A DNA stretch of 64,000 bases from assembly GCA_942486035.1 (NCBI GenBank), contig CALNXK010000319.1, positions 67,501 to 131,500 of the forward strand. The letters are read 5' to 3'. Each line of letters opens with the position of its first letter. Position 1 is the stretch's first letter. Below the pieces are notes generated by a model, which saw only the letters and a list, made by a program, of their open reading frames with translations, made no database searches and had not been told where the DNA came from. The position numbers and the translations under genes are program-made. Below, in pieces: positions 11,207-22,071 of this stretch. The DNA is from Porites lobata. Lineage: Eukaryota; Cnidaria; Anthozoa; Scleractinia; Poritidae.

Positions 11207-12136
11207 ATGGCTGAACAGTTCTGCACTCGGTTGCTTCATTCCTTGGTTCATCTTGTTCATCACAGATCTTCCTTCCTTTCTTTTTGTGTTTTAAACTTTG
11301 TATTTTCCGTCGAGGCGACTCTTCAAAATCTGTTAGTTATTCGCGCCTTAATGAAAGCCTCAACGATACCAGCTACTGTGAAAAAGCTGCTCCTAAGTCT
11401 GGCTTTCTCTGATCTTGCAGTCGGACTGTGTTCGCAGCTTATGACCGCTATTATCAGCGCCTCGATATTGAAGATGGCATCAAGTGGAAACAACACAGCC
11501 TTCTTCTGTCCAACAGTTTTGGGTGTGAAAAATTACTTTATACATCTTCTCGCCTCTGCATCTTTTCTGAATGTTATTGTCATCGCATTTGATAGACTTC
11601 TCGCTCTTTCGCTCCATCTGCGATATCAGGAGCTTATCACACCTAAACGTGTTAATATAGCATTGGTGTCTTTGTGGTTAATAAGGTGTATCACCGCCTT
11701 CATATTCGTTTTCCTTCCGACGAGCAATGAAATAGTAGGCGCAGTTATTTTAATGATAGGGTATGTTTTGACCACCGTAGCATATACTCGTATTTACAAA
11801 GTCGTCAAATATCATCAGAATCAGATATACAGCCAAAATCAGCTTCAAAATGCCCAAACAAGGGAGGTACTCCGACAAAAGAAGTCTGCCTATAATGCTA
11901 TATTTGTCTATCTTGTTTTTCTAGCTTGTTATCTTCCTTTTTTGCCTTCAACAACACTGTACATGACATATACTTCTGCAATTTCGTTTTTCATAGCTTA
12001 TTACTCATCGTTATTCTTGATGTTCCTCAATTCATCATTAAATCCTCTTGTTTATTACTGGCAGTACCGAGAAATTCGCCAAAGTGTAAAAAGCACAGTG
12101 AAGAAATTATTTCACATGAACGAGAACGTGACATGA
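11207..12136 (+). CDS. Intact intronless class A GPCR, copy C (309 aa)
   Basis: Same receptor family as copy B, one residue shorter before TM1 (a single Ser after HHR). Asn 41 of TM1 is preceded by Gln, Asp 69 sits in TM2, DRL is at 129-131, CYLP in TM6 and NPLVY in TM7. Unusual changes: VEATLQN in TM1 with an acidic residue in the membrane, ALSLHL after DRL where others have AVSLHL, an Arg in TM4 (LIRC for LISC), and YYWQYREIR after TM7 where others have YCWRYREIR. These scattered changes at otherwise constant sites may mean relaxed constraint, though the frame is fully open. Both flanks match copies B and D. Confidence 0.9.
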   Translation: MAEQFCTRLLHSLVHLVHHRSSFLSFCVLNFVFSVEATLQNLLVIRALMKASTIPATVKKLLLSLAFSDLAVGLCSQLMTAIISASILKMASSGNNTAFFCPTVLGVKNYFIHLLASASFLNVIVIAFDRLLALSLHLRYQELITPKRVNIALVSLWLIRCITAFIFVFLPTSNEIVGAVILMIGYVLTTVAYTRIYKVVKYHQNQIYSQNQLQNAQTREVLRQKKSAYNAIFVYLVFLACYLPFLPSTTLYMTYTSAISFFIAYYSSLFLMFLNSSLNPLVYYWQYREIRQSVKSTVKKLFHMNENVT

Positions 12137-12911
12137 GAAACGATTTAAAGCTTCTGATAGTTTGAACTGAAAGTCTTTCCTGTGTCTTTTGCGAGGTCTT
12201 CAAAACGAAATATGGTAAGGAAACCAATGGACTTATTTTGGTGCAAAGAAAATGAGAAATGTAAAACGAAACAGAATATTCTGTTAGACATTGGAACTGG
12301 CGTTGATAAATTGTGAAACGAGAACTGGCTAATAAAGTTCTCAACGTTCTCAACGGTTCCACACCGACATATATGTGACGTCTGTCATCCGTTACAGCTA
12401 CTCACTCATAATCCACTGCCACTTTGAGGAACAATCATACGTGATATACATTTAAACGATATGTTTGTATACTTTACAAAAAAGCAAGGCAAGACTCTTA
12501 TTTTTTCCAAATTTTAACCTTAATAAAAACGCAACCTAATGTCTAAAGCTTTCAGAAAAGATGGATCGAAACTACAGCAACCTGATTGGCTGGCAAGGAG
12601 CCGATCAAACCGCACCATTTTCGATCCTCCAAACGATCCAGGGGCATATATAAACGCCTACCAAATCACGGCTAACAATACGGAATGGTTCAGAGTTCAC
12701 CTCAACCATCCAAACACTTAGCAACTGATGAGAATCGTAGGATTCCAAACCGCGGTCTTGCTAGTAAACTTATATTTAACTGCACATATTAAGTAGTAGC
12801 ACAAAGAAGCCAGTCAATTGATTGGTAAACAAAGTAAATGTTATGGTATTTTAAATATCGAGCTTCTAAATACTATCCTCTAATAAACTACAGTCACATT
12901 CGGCCGTAAGG
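12137..12911 (+). other. 3' flank of copy C
   Basis: No gene. Matches 5,977-6,720 and 18,821-19,370, with a junction to an inverted-repeat element near 12,900. The 60-codon ORF at 12,539 is chance. Confidence 0.55.
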
Positions 12912-13197
12912 CCGTATTTAAGTTTAGAAAAAGAAAAAAAATCGCGTTATTTTCACCTAGTTTATAAAGCAGACGCGTGAAATTAGGAAGTTTCACGTCG
13001 TAGTCATGCTACGACGGCTAAGAAATGTACAAAAAAGCGTGGTGCACGTGCAAAGTTGTTGTTTTGCTATCTAACCTTATTGCGTTTTCGCCGTTCTTGT
13101 TGCCATCTCCGTCGTCGTCGTCGCTTAAGTTCGCTATTGTTGTGATCCAAAAATTTTGCTACCATGGTAACACGGTGACGTCACACTTCTCCTCTCT
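12912..13197. mobile_element. Inverted-repeat element, copy 1 (left end missing)
   Basis: Belongs to the dispersed family seen best at 35,221-35,582 and 20,166-20,465. It carries GCACGTGCAAAGTTGTTG, GTCGTCGTCGTCGCTTAAG and the right end with CCATGGTAAC and GTGACGTCACACTTCTCC. The left terminal repeat is absent. It sits in the DNA upstream of the fragment at 13488. Confidence 0.6.
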
Positions 13198-13487
13198 ATT
13201 GCTTTGCTTTCAAAACTTAGCTCGCAAAACCTTTCCGATCTTTCCTGGGTGACTTTGTCTACAATCGAATTGGTGTTTGAACCTATTAAAATTTATACCA
13301 ACAATAACAATTTCTGTTTGCACTCTACTTATACACATTGAGTCTAAGGTTCGGCAAAACAAACCGGCTATATAACGTGTCACAGCAGGTGGCTGTTATG
13401 AAAGGTAGGTAATTAACAGAGGGGGATATTAGTGTATATAGTTTATCGGAAGGAAAAATTTATCTCTTTAATATTACAATTTAGAAC
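13198..13487 (+). promoter_or_regulatory. Family upstream block before N-terminal fragment
   Basis: Contains GCTTTGCTTTCAAAAC, a TATATAA at about 13,370 and CAGGTGGCTGTTATG, in the same order as before copy E (20,857-21,138). It now leads only to a truncated receptor. Confidence 0.45.
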
Positions 13488-13640
13488 ATGGATGAACAGT
13501 ACTACGCTCGAATGCTGGACGTTTTGGTACAACTTGTTAGCCAAAAAAGAAGTTTCTTCTTTGTTTTTTCCTGTCTTCCGTCAACTTTCTTTTCAGATTA
13601 GCCCCAATTGGGGACTGGCGACGATGCAGTCTGTATGAAT
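13488..13640 (+). pseudogene. GPCR N-terminal scrap
   Basis: Begins M-D-E-Q-Y-Y-A-R-M-L-D like copy E (M-D-E-Q-Y-C-A-R-M-L-D), reaches the start of TM1 (RSFFFV), then breaks into unrelated sequence at about 13,565. The shared first codons and upstream block show that it is a truncated duplicate of the copy-E lineage. Confidence 0.8.
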
Positions 13641-14097
13641 TAGCGTTCCAACCTACAGATCCATTGATGTAGAAATCCACCGATCGTTTTCAATAAAACT
13701 AGCGGTCCTTCTCAACAGGTAGCAGCTCATATCTCAATTATGGACAGAAACGTAATTTGAAATTAATGGAAAAACAATATACAATGTATTACGGTGTTTA
13801 AATGTTTTGTCTGCAATACTTACGTCACAAAACCTTCCCCTTGTTTTCCCCTTCCCCCGATTGATCTTGTCATCTGTTCGATGTTTCATCCCTTAAAATT
13901 CATTCCAACAATACGACTGAATTTTTGTTTGCACTCTACCTAGAAACACTGAGTCTTAGTCTTTAGTTTAATAATCAGAACCATCTATATAACGGGTCAC
14001 AGCTGTTACGAAAGGTAGCTAATTAACCAAGAAGGTAATTAATGTAGATATTTCATCGAATGGAAAAATTAATATTTATAGTTTGACAAGTTAAACC
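13641..14097 (+). promoter_or_regulatory. Upstream block of broken copy at 14098
   Basis: Resembles 19,480-19,975. It has TATATAA at 13,986-13,992 about 106 nt before the ATG, but CAGCTG where other copies have CAGATG. No coding sequence. Confidence 0.4.
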
Positions 14098-14988
14098 ATG
14101 ACTGAACAGTACTGTACTCAAAGGCTAGATTCCCGGTTAAAACTTGTTCATCACAGCAAGTCTTCCATCCTTGCTTTCTGTGTTTCACACTTTACATTTT
14201 CCCTCGTGGCGACTCTTGGAAATCGTTTAGTTATCCGCGCTTTAATAAAAGCCTCAACGATACCAGCCAACGTTAAGAAACTGTTCCTAAGTCTGGCTTT
14301 CTCTGATCTTGCAGTGCTGGGATTGTCACTGCAGCTAATGAAGGCAATTATCTATGCGGTGGTGTGGAAGATGGCGTCAAGGGGAGACAACTTGGCCTCC
14401 CTTTGCCCAACAGTTTTACGCGTGTATTCTTGTTTTGGTTATCTTCTCATCGCTGCATCTTTCCTGAATGTTACTGTCATTGCAGGCGAAAGGCTTCTTG
14501 CTCTTTCGCTCCATTTGTGATATCATGAGCTTGTCACACCCAAACGTGTTACAACAGTGGTGTCTGTATGGATAATAAGTTGCGTTCCTAAAATCCTATC
14601 TATTTTCTTTCCAAACGAAATTCAAATGGTAGCTGCAGTTATTTGTCTTACAGGATACCTTATAACGACCATGACATATGTTCGAATTTACAAAGTTGTC
14701 AAATATCATCAGAATTAGATTTACAGTCAAAATCAGCTTTAAAATGCCCAAACAAGGGAGGTACACCGACAAAGGAAGTCCGCCTACAATAGTTTATTTT
14801 CCATTTTTTCTTTGTACAATACTAACTATACAAGACAAACCCCTCTGAAATTTAATTTCTCATAGCTCAAATTGCGTCCTTTTTCTTAATTCGCCTGAAT
14901 TCATCATTAAACCCTACTGTTTATGGCCGGCGGTACCGTGACATTCGCCAAATTGAAAAAAATTTGCATGAACGAGAATATGACATAA
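14098..14988 (+). pseudogene. Full-span but dead GPCR
   Basis: All regions of the receptor can be followed from MTEQYC to MNENMT. The first 140 codons are open (TM1 LGN, TM2 with an extra residue in SDLAVLGL, TM3). In the second inner loop LHLRY has become LHL-stop: TGA at 14,518-14,520 where relatives have CGA, a typical CpG transition. More damage follows: a TAG in QNQ at about 14,717, a gap in TM6, and loss of the YC before the last loop (TVYGRRYR). ERL replaces DRL. The 3' part matches the dead copy at 7713. Confidence 0.9.
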
Positions 14989-16470
14989 GAAAAGACCTTA
15001 AGCTCAGGATAGTTTTAACTAAAAATGTAATGCGAAGTTTTATGAAACGAAATTAACTGGGAAAATGTAATGGACTTGCTGAGTTCAAAGAAACGTGTAA
15101 AAGGGAGATTGGTCTATTCGACATCGGAAATGGTCTCGCTGGAAAGAGAAACAAAAAGACACCTTTGATCTTAATTCCTTCTACAATTTCTACGAAATGG
15201 AATTTAGCAAGAAAACCAATAGACTTGCAGCGCAAAAAGACCAAGAAAACAAATAATGTGAATTTCAATTCAGCATTTTAAACATTGGGCTGAAAGGCGA
15301 TTTGTTATAATAAATATCTTCCTAAGATTGGTCTCTGCGAAATTGGATCTGGTCTCTATGAATTGCGAGACAAGAAGACGCCTTTGCAGCATTTAAGTAA
15401 TGAAACTTAGCTCTATTTTTCATCGTCAAAACACTTCTTACAGAGAGAAACGTAAAAGCATTTTCCCTTTTAATGTACAATGTTAGCTACGGTGCAAGAA
15501 CCTTATCGTTTTCAAGAAATATCCTTAAAACAATGACTGTACCGATTACTGCCAAAGAATAAGTAACGATGTGACAAAATGGCCATTGTTCAAGCTGTGA
15601 TCTACAGCGAAAGTTGCAATCTTAACACTCTTTAGAGACGAACACATATGCTCGTTGGCATTCGAAAAGAGTTTACAAATAAGCAAGGTCATTTGGGTTC
15701 GCTGTGCGCTATTCCTATCAGAAAAACCGTCGCGAGTCTACATTTGAGAGAAATGTCAACAAAACACAAAGGAAGACGAAAACAATCCAAATGAAAATGT
15801 TAGGCTCCAGTCCATTTATAAAAACCTCACCTGCTTGGAAAACTAAAAAGACTCGCTGAGCGGGCATCACCGTCAACTACGAAATGGGCGCGAAACTTTT
15901 TAAAACTGAAACCTTGTGTCAAAAGTTTAAAAGCATAGAACTAAACAAAATCCATCTGTATTTTACTATGTTTCAAAAATTTCGCTGGACGGTTAAATTT
16001 AGAGGAAAAACTCGCCCTTTCAACGTTTTAGAATGAATTAAAGTTCTATTTTCTATACCGAGCATTTACAAGTTTAAAAACAAACAGTTCTTCTCAGCAG
16101 GCAACAGCACACATGTCAATTATGGACAAAGAGGTAATTGGAACTTGATGGAAGGACTATACATTGCGGTGTGTAATAATTGTTTTGTTTTCAATACTAG
16201 TATTCCAAAACCTTCCCCTTCCACTGTTTTCTGGGTTGGCCTTGTTTTATACTGTTTAATTCCTTGTTTCACTCTTGAACAATGACATTAAGTTTCTGTT
16301 TACACCCTACGTACAACATTAAGTCTAAGGATTTAGTTAATGAACCGGCTTTATTACGCGCTACAGCAGATGGCCGATGTGAAAAGTAGCAAATAAACCG
16401 AGGGGGTAATTAATGTAGATATCAGTTTTATCCAAGACAGATACATGTATGTAATGTGATAAGTCAAACT
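14989..16470 (+). other. Flank between dead copies
   Basis: No gene. Equivalent to 8,214-9,785 in the earlier block: receptor 3' flank followed by the family upstream block (15,780-16,470). Confidence 0.5.
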
Positions 16471-16660
16471 ATGGCTGAAAAGAACTGCAATCGATTTCTG
16501 GATTATTGGATTAAACTAGTTTCCTACAGGAGAAGTTTCTTCCTTGGTATCTAGGTTTAAACTTTGTATTTTCCCTCCCTTCATAATGCCCAAACAAGAG
16601 AGGCACACCGACAAAGGAAGTCCGCCTACAATAGTTTATTTGGCTCCCGGCAGTAGTTTA
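16471..16660 (+). pseudogene. GPCR remnant, duplicate of the one at 9786
   Basis: Same content as the remnant at 9786: N-terminus (M-A-E-K-N-C), early TM1 with the same TAG, and the same jump to the third inner loop. It differs by a one-base loss in the T-run after the TAG and by a few substitutions. The offset of 6,685 nt equals that between copies C and D, so the whole block moved together. Confidence 0.85.
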
Positions 16661-17766
16661 TTTAGCGTGTTGTTGTCCTCATTCCAGCAATATGTAAAAG
16701 GTTTTCAAAGGTCTCACGTCGGTGAAGATGTGCGGCCTGTCACCCCTTACAATTTTTACTATGAGGATTTTGTCATGTGATGGCCTAACTGTGCTTAACC
16801 CTTTAGGCACTAAGAATGATCAGCATCAAATTTCTCCTAGTAATATTCCTGCTGTAGAAAACAAGGTTGTTATGAGAATTAGGGACATAATCACACAGAT
16901 TCTTTGACAGCTTCTCTCAACTACTATTATCCTGAGGAAACGTATGGGAACAACAAATGAGAATTTGAATTTTAATATTACAATTTAAGGGACGATTATG
17001 TGACCAAGTAGATTAGTTCTTGCACTAAATGGTCTCAGATCTTCGCCAAGAAAAAGCATTTTAAATTCCACTAACTTATGTCAGAGACACAAGAACTTGA
17101 CGAACGTGTCACTTTCAGTTCCATATTTATAAACTGGAATCCTGATTTTTGTGCATTTAGTGGAGAAGAGTTTACAAACGAGTAAGGTTATTGAGCTCGT
17201 TGTGCGCTAGTCCATTCAGACTACATAACACCGTTGTGAGTCCCCAGTTGAGGCTAATTAGTTTCCAGTCCTTTTTTAAAAACATCACCAGCTTTGAAGA
17301 CTCAAAAGCCTAGCTCACGACACCTTGAAATAAGGAACAAGTGCTTTTTTTTTCAAAGTGAAAAATTGGTTAAAAACAAAAATCCACCATTATTTCATAT
17401 GTGTAAATCATTTGCTGGTCGAATCAATAAACAGAAAATACTCGCTCTTTCAACGTTTTACAATAATTTAACGTTTTATTTTTATACTGATCGTTTCCAA
17501 TTAAGCAGCTGTTTCCTCTTAGCAGGGAGTAGCTCACGTCTCAAATATGGACAGAGAGGTAATTGGAACTTAATGGCAAAGGACTATATATTACGGTGTT
17601 TAATTTTTGTTTTCAATACTAATGTCGTAAAACCTTTCCCTTGTTTTCTGAGTTGGCCTTGTTTACAATTCGATTCGGTGTTTTAAGCCTTAAAATTTTA
17701 TACCAACAATAGGAATTTCGGTACGCACTCTAACTATAAACATTGAGTCTAAAGCTTAAGTTAATG
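16661..17766 (+). other. Intergenic repeat DNA before copy D
   Basis: No gene. 16,753-16,920 is the common intergenic repeat and 17,240-17,766 the upstream block shared with copies B and C. The 130-codon ORF at 17,294 is in repeat DNA and is also disrupted in the sister blocks. Confidence 0.55.
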
Positions 17767-17800
17767 AACCGGCTATATAACGTGACACAGCAGATAGCTT
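17767..17800 (+). promoter_or_regulatory. Putative core promoter of copy D
   Basis: TATATAA at 17,774-17,780, then CGTGACACAGCAGATAGC. About 115 nt before the ATG at 17894. Confidence 0.45.
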
Positions 17801-17893
17801 TTATGAAAGGTAGCTAATTAACCGAGGGGGTAATTAATGTAGACATTTCAGCAAAAAGGAAAAATTCGTCTATACAATTTGACAGGTTAAACC

Positions 17894-18820
17894 ATGGCTG
17901 AACAGTTCTGCACTCGTGCGCTTCATTCCTTGGTTCAAGTTGTTCATCACAGAAGATCTTCCCTCCTTGCTTTGTGTGTTTTAGACTTTGTATTTTCTGT
18001 CGTGGCGACTCTTGAAAATCTGTTAGTTATTCGCGCCTTAATGAAAGCCTCAAAGATACCGGCTACTGTCAAAAAGCTGTTCCTAAGTCTGGCTTTCTCT
18101 GATCTTGCAGTTGGACTGTGTTCGCAGCTTATGACCGCTATTATCAGCGCCTCGATATTGGCATCAAGTGGAAACAACACCGCCTTCTTCTGTCCAACAG
18201 TTTTGGGTGTGAAAAGTTACTTTTTGTATCTTCTCGGCAGTGCATCTCTTCTGAATGTTATTTTTATCGCATTTGATAGACTTCTCGCTGTTTCGCTCCA
18301 TCTGCGATATCAGGAGCTTATCACACCCAAACGTGTTAATATAGCATTGGTGTCTTTGTGGTTAATAAGTTGTATCACCGCCTTCATATTCGTTTTCCTT
18401 CCGACGAGCAATGAAATAGTAGCTGCAGTTATTTTAATGATAGGGTATGTTTTGACCACCGTAGCATATGTTCGTATTTACAAAGTCGTCAAATATCATC
18501 AAAATCAGATATACAGGCAAAATCAGCTTCAAAATGCCCAAACAAGGGAGGCACTCCGACAAAGGAAGTCCGCCTATAATGCTATATTTGTCTATCTTGT
18601 TTTTCTAGCTTGTTATCTTCCTCTTTTGCCTTCAACAATACTGTACATGACAAATACTTCTGAAATTTCGTTTATTGTCGCTAATTACGCATCGTTATTC
18701 TTGATCTGCCTGAATTCATCATTAAATCCTCTTGTTTATTGCTGGCGGTACCGAGAAATTCGCCAAAGTGTAAAAAGCACAGTGAAGAAATTATTTCACA
18801 TGAACGAGAACGTGACATGA
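17894..18820 (+). CDS. Intact intronless class A GPCR, copy D (308 aa)
   Basis: Sister of copies B and C. Asn 42 with Glu before it, Asp 70, DRL, TM6 CYLPLLP, TM7 NPLVY, ending MNENVT. Two codons are missing at the end of TM2: ILASSGNN where relatives have ILKMASSGNN. That deletes a Lys-Met pair at the membrane border and shortens the protein to 308 residues without breaking the frame. The sequon NNT is kept. TM3 reads LNVIFIAFDRL with Phe for Val. Start chosen from the shared AACC-ATG-GCTGAACAG context. MECA-like; ligand unknown. Confidence 0.92.
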   Translation: MAEQFCTRALHSLVQVVHHRRSSLLALCVLDFVFSVVATLENLLVIRALMKASKIPATVKKLFLSLAFSDLAVGLCSQLMTAIISASILASSGNNTAFFCPTVLGVKSYFLYLLGSASLLNVIFIAFDRLLAVSLHLRYQELITPKRVNIALVSLWLISCITAFIFVFLPTSNEIVAAVILMIGYVLTTVAYVRIYKVVKYHQNQIYRQNQLQNAQTREALRQRKSAYNAIFVYLVFLACYLPLLPSTILYMTNTSEISFIVANYASLFLICLNSSLNPLVYCWRYREIRQSVKSTVKKLFHMNENVT

Positions 18821-19379
18821 GAAACGATTTAAAGCTTCGGATAGTTTGAACTGAAAGTCTTTCCAGTGTCTTTTGCGAGGTCTGCAAAACGAAATATGGT
18901 AAGGACACCAATGGACTTATTTTGGTGCAAAGAAAATGAGAAATGTAAAACGAAACAGAATATTCTGTTAGAAACTGGAACTGGTGTTGATAAATTGTGA
19001 AACGCGAACTGGCTAATAAACTTCTCAACGTTCTCAACGTTTCCAAGCCGACATATATGTGAAGCCTGTCATCCGTTACAGTTACTCACTCATAATCCCC
19101 TGCCACTTTGAGGAACAATCATACATGATATACATTTAAACGATATGTTTGTATACTTTACAAAAAAGCAACGCAAGACTCTTATTTTTTCCAAATTCTA
19201 ACCTTTATAAAAACACAACCTAGTGTCTAAAGCTTTCAGAAAAGACGGATCGAAACTACAGCACCCTGATTTGCTGGATAAAAGCCAATCAACCCGCACC
19301 ATTTTCGATCCTCCAAACGATCAAGGGTGCATATAATGACGGCTAACAATACGGAATGGTTAAGAGTTCACCTTCAACT
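18821..19379 (+). other. 3' flank of copy D
   Basis: No gene. Matches the flanks after copies B and C as far as about 19,370 (AATACGGAATGGTT), where the repeat unit ends. Confidence 0.55.
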
Positions 19380-19990
19380 AAGGAACAGTTGCTAAATTTT
19401 TCAAACTAAAAGCTTGCGTCCGATTGCTTAAAAGTTTAAATAAGAGTAGAATTGAACAAAATCCATCATTATTTTGTAATGTGTAAATCATTTGCTGGTT
19501 GGATCAATTACGACAAAAAGCGCCCCCTTTCAACTTTTTACATTATTTAATGTTCTCTCTTTATACCGATCGTTTTCAATTAAACAAGCGGTTCCTCACA
19601 TCTCTATTATGGACAGAGACGTAATTGGAAATTAATGGAAAAGGCCTATATACAATGTATTACGGTGTTTAATTGTTTTGCTTGCAATACTTACGTCACA
19701 AAACCTTCCCCTTGTTTTCCCCTTCCCCCGATTGATCTTGTCTACAATCATTCGATGTTTCAACCCTAAAAATTCATTCCAACAATAACACTGAAGTTTT
19801 GTTTGCACTCTGCCTATAAACATTAAGTCTTAGTCTTTAGTTAATCAGAACCATCTATATAACGTGTGACAGCAGATGACTGTTACGAAAGATAACTAAT
19901 TAACCGAGAAGGTAATTAATGCAGATATTTCATCGAAAGGAAAAATTCATGTTTATAGTCTTTACAAGTGAAACCATGCCTGAAACTCAG
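19380..19990 (+). promoter_or_regulatory. Orphan receptor upstream block
   Basis: Complete family upstream block with TATATAA at 19,856-19,862 and CAGATG about 15 nt on, ending AAACC-ATG at 19,976. The ATG opens M-P-E-T-Q and then runs into unrelated DNA. A receptor seems to have been lost while its leader stayed. Confidence 0.5.
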
Positions 19991-20059
19991 CTACCGTTTT
20001 TATCGTAAACTAACCTCTAAAAGAGACAAGCCCGTCCCAGTGTGAGGATTTTCCTCTTT

Positions 20060-20465
20060 TATGGATGACAACAAACCGAAAAACGTCACTTAAAACTGTT
20101 TCAGACTTCATCGATCTTGTTCAGTTTCAATTAATTTGTCAAATGTCGGCTAAAATGTCTGCGGTTAAATCCGAAAAGACCGTATTTAAGTTTAGAAAAA
20201 GAAAAAAAAATTGTGTTGTTTTCACCTAGTTTATAAAGCGGACGCGTGAAATTAGGAAGTTTCACGTCGTACTCGTGCTACGACGACTAAGAAATGCACA
20301 AAAAAGCGTGATGCACGTGCAAAGTTGTTGTTTTGCTATCTAAACTTATTGCTTTTTCGCCGTTCTTGTTGCCGTCGCCGTCGTCGTTGCTTAAGCTCCC
20401 TATTGTTGTGATCCAAAAATTTTGTTACTATGGTAACACGACGTCACACTTCTCCTCTCTATTTA
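20060..20465. mobile_element. Inverted-repeat element, copy 2
   Basis: Left part (TGGATGACAACAA at 20,061) and right part (TTGTTGTGATCC to CACTTCTCCTCTCTATT) are opposed as in the copy at 35,221. The inside carries GCACGTGCAAAGTTGTTG and GTCGCCGTCGTCG. It is interrupted on its right side by a second element. Confidence 0.6.
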
Positions 20466-20856
20466 GAGTGGTCTTTACACTAGAGCCTAAATAAGCTAAG
20501 AAATATTTCGAGACAAGTAAATTTTAAATTCTTCAAGTAAAAGAAAGCTTCACACACAACCTTTCTTTTTTACTTCGGTTTTACTTAAACCTATTTTCCT
20601 ACGCAACATAATTAAGATTGATTGACATGCTTCGCCTTTCTCAAAGCAAAGATACCGCAATTTGGCTAAGTCAGTTTTAAGGATGGTTTTGAAGTCACTT
20701 GAAAATTTCTTGAATCGTTTCAACTTTCCGACTTTAATGAGATGCAAAGTAAAGTTACTTGAAATTTTACTTAGGCCTTCACACACGCATTTTCGTTAAG
20801 TAAAACTTGGCAGCTCTTAAGTCTTACTTAACAGCCTTGTGTAAACACAACCAATT
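20466..20856. mobile_element. Second small transposon nested after copy 2
   Basis: Comparison with 13,190-13,210 gives the empty site: CTCTCTATT is followed at once by GCTTTGCTTTC there, whereas here about 390 nt lie between. Ends are roughly inverted (GGTCTTTACAC and GTGTAAACACAACC). ATT appears at both borders as a possible target duplication. The 78-codon minus ORF inside has no recognised family. Confidence 0.6.
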
Positions 20857-21138
20857 GCTTTGCTTTCAAAACTTAGCTCGCAAAACCTTTCCGATCTTTC
20901 CTGGGTGGCTTTGTCTACAATCGAATTGGTGTTTAAACCCTATTAAAATTTACACCAACAATAAGAATTTCTGTTTCCACTCTACTTATAAACATTAAGT
21001 CTAAGGTTCTGCAAAACGAAACGGCTATATAACGTGTCACAGCAGATGGCTGTTATGAAAGGTAGCTAATCAACCGAGGGGTATATCAACGTATATAGTT
21101 TATCGAAAGGAAATCTATATAATATTACAATTTAAAAC
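20857..21138 (+). promoter_or_regulatory. Upstream block and putative core promoter of copy E
   Basis: Matches 13,198-13,487. TATATAA at 21,026-21,032 and CAGATGGCTG follow each other about 90-113 nt before the ATG at 21139. Confidence 0.45.
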
Positions 21139-22071
21139 ATGGATGAACAGTACTGCGCTCGAATGCTGGATTTTTTGGTACAACTTGTTAGCCAAAGGAG
21201 AAGTTTCTTCTTTGCTTTCTGTGTTTTAAACTTTGTATTCTCTCTCGTGGCTACTCTTGAAAATCTTTTAGTTATCCGTGCGTTAACGAAGGCTTCTACG
21301 ATACCTGCCACCGTCAAGAAGCTGTTCCTAAGTCTGGCTTTCTCTGATCTTGCAGTTGGACTGTGTTCACAGCTAATGAAGGCTATTATCAGTGCCTTGA
21401 TAATTAAGATGGCATCGAGTGGAGACAATTTAGCCACCTTCTGCCCAGCAGTTTTAAACGTGCATTCTTATTTCACGTATCTTCTCGCCAATGCATCTTT
21501 TCTGAATGTTACTGTCATTGCATTTGATAGACTTCTCGCTGTTTCGCTCCATCTGCGATACCAGGAGCTTGTCACTTCCAAACGTGTTATAGTAGTGTTA
21601 GTGTCTGTATGGATAATAAGTTGCATCCTCGCCTTTATATACATTTCTCTTCCAAAAGGCATTGAAATGGTAGCCGTGGGAATTGCCCTCGTAGGCAGTA
21701 TTCTGACAACCGTGGCATATGTTCGTATTTACAAAGTCGTAAAATATCATCAGAACCAGATATATACTCTGAATCGTCTTCAAACTGCGCAAACAAGGGA
21801 GGCACTTCGACAAAGGAAGTCGGCTTATAATGCTTTATTTGTCTATGCTGTTTTTCTAGTTTGTTATCTTCCTTTTTTGCCTAGCACAATATTGTATGTG
21901 ACAAACACTTCTGAAATTTCAGTCCTCATAGGTCAATTTACCTCGCTGTTCTTGATTTGCCTGAATTCATCATTAAATCCTCTTGTTTATTGCTGGCGGT
22001 ATCGAGAGATTGGCGAAATTGTAAAAAACACAATAACGAAAATATTTCGCATGGACGAGAATACGACATGA
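21139..22071 (+). CDS. Intact intronless class A GPCR, copy E (310 aa)
   Basis: Predicted receptor beginning MDEQYC. TM1 has EN (Asn 42), TM2 Asp 70, Cys 102 before TM3, DRL 130-132, Trp in TM4 (VSVWIISC), a short second loop (LPKGIEMVAVG), TM6 CYLPFLP, TM7 NPLVY and tail MDENTT. The sequon of copies B-D is missing, since GDNLAT replaces GNNTAF. The third inner loop reads YTLNRLQTAQ, a divergent stretch in an otherwise constant region. Its N-terminal scrap relative is at 13488. Downstream, the family 3' flank is absent and a poly-T tract follows. Ligand unknown. Confidence 0.92.
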   Translation: MDEQYCARMLDFLVQLVSQRRSFFFAFCVLNFVFSLVATLENLLVIRALTKASTIPATVKKLFLSLAFSDLAVGLCSQLMKAIISALIIKMASSGDNLATFCPAVLNVHSYFTYLLANASFLNVTVIAFDRLLAVSLHLRYQELVTSKRVIVVLVSVWIISCILAFIYISLPKGIEMVAVGIALVGSILTTVAYVRIYKVVKYHQNQIYTLNRLQTAQTREALRQRKSAYNALFVYAVFLVCYLPFLPSTILYVTNTSEISVLIGQFTSLFLICLNSSLNPLVYCWRYREIGEIVKNTITKIFRMDENTT

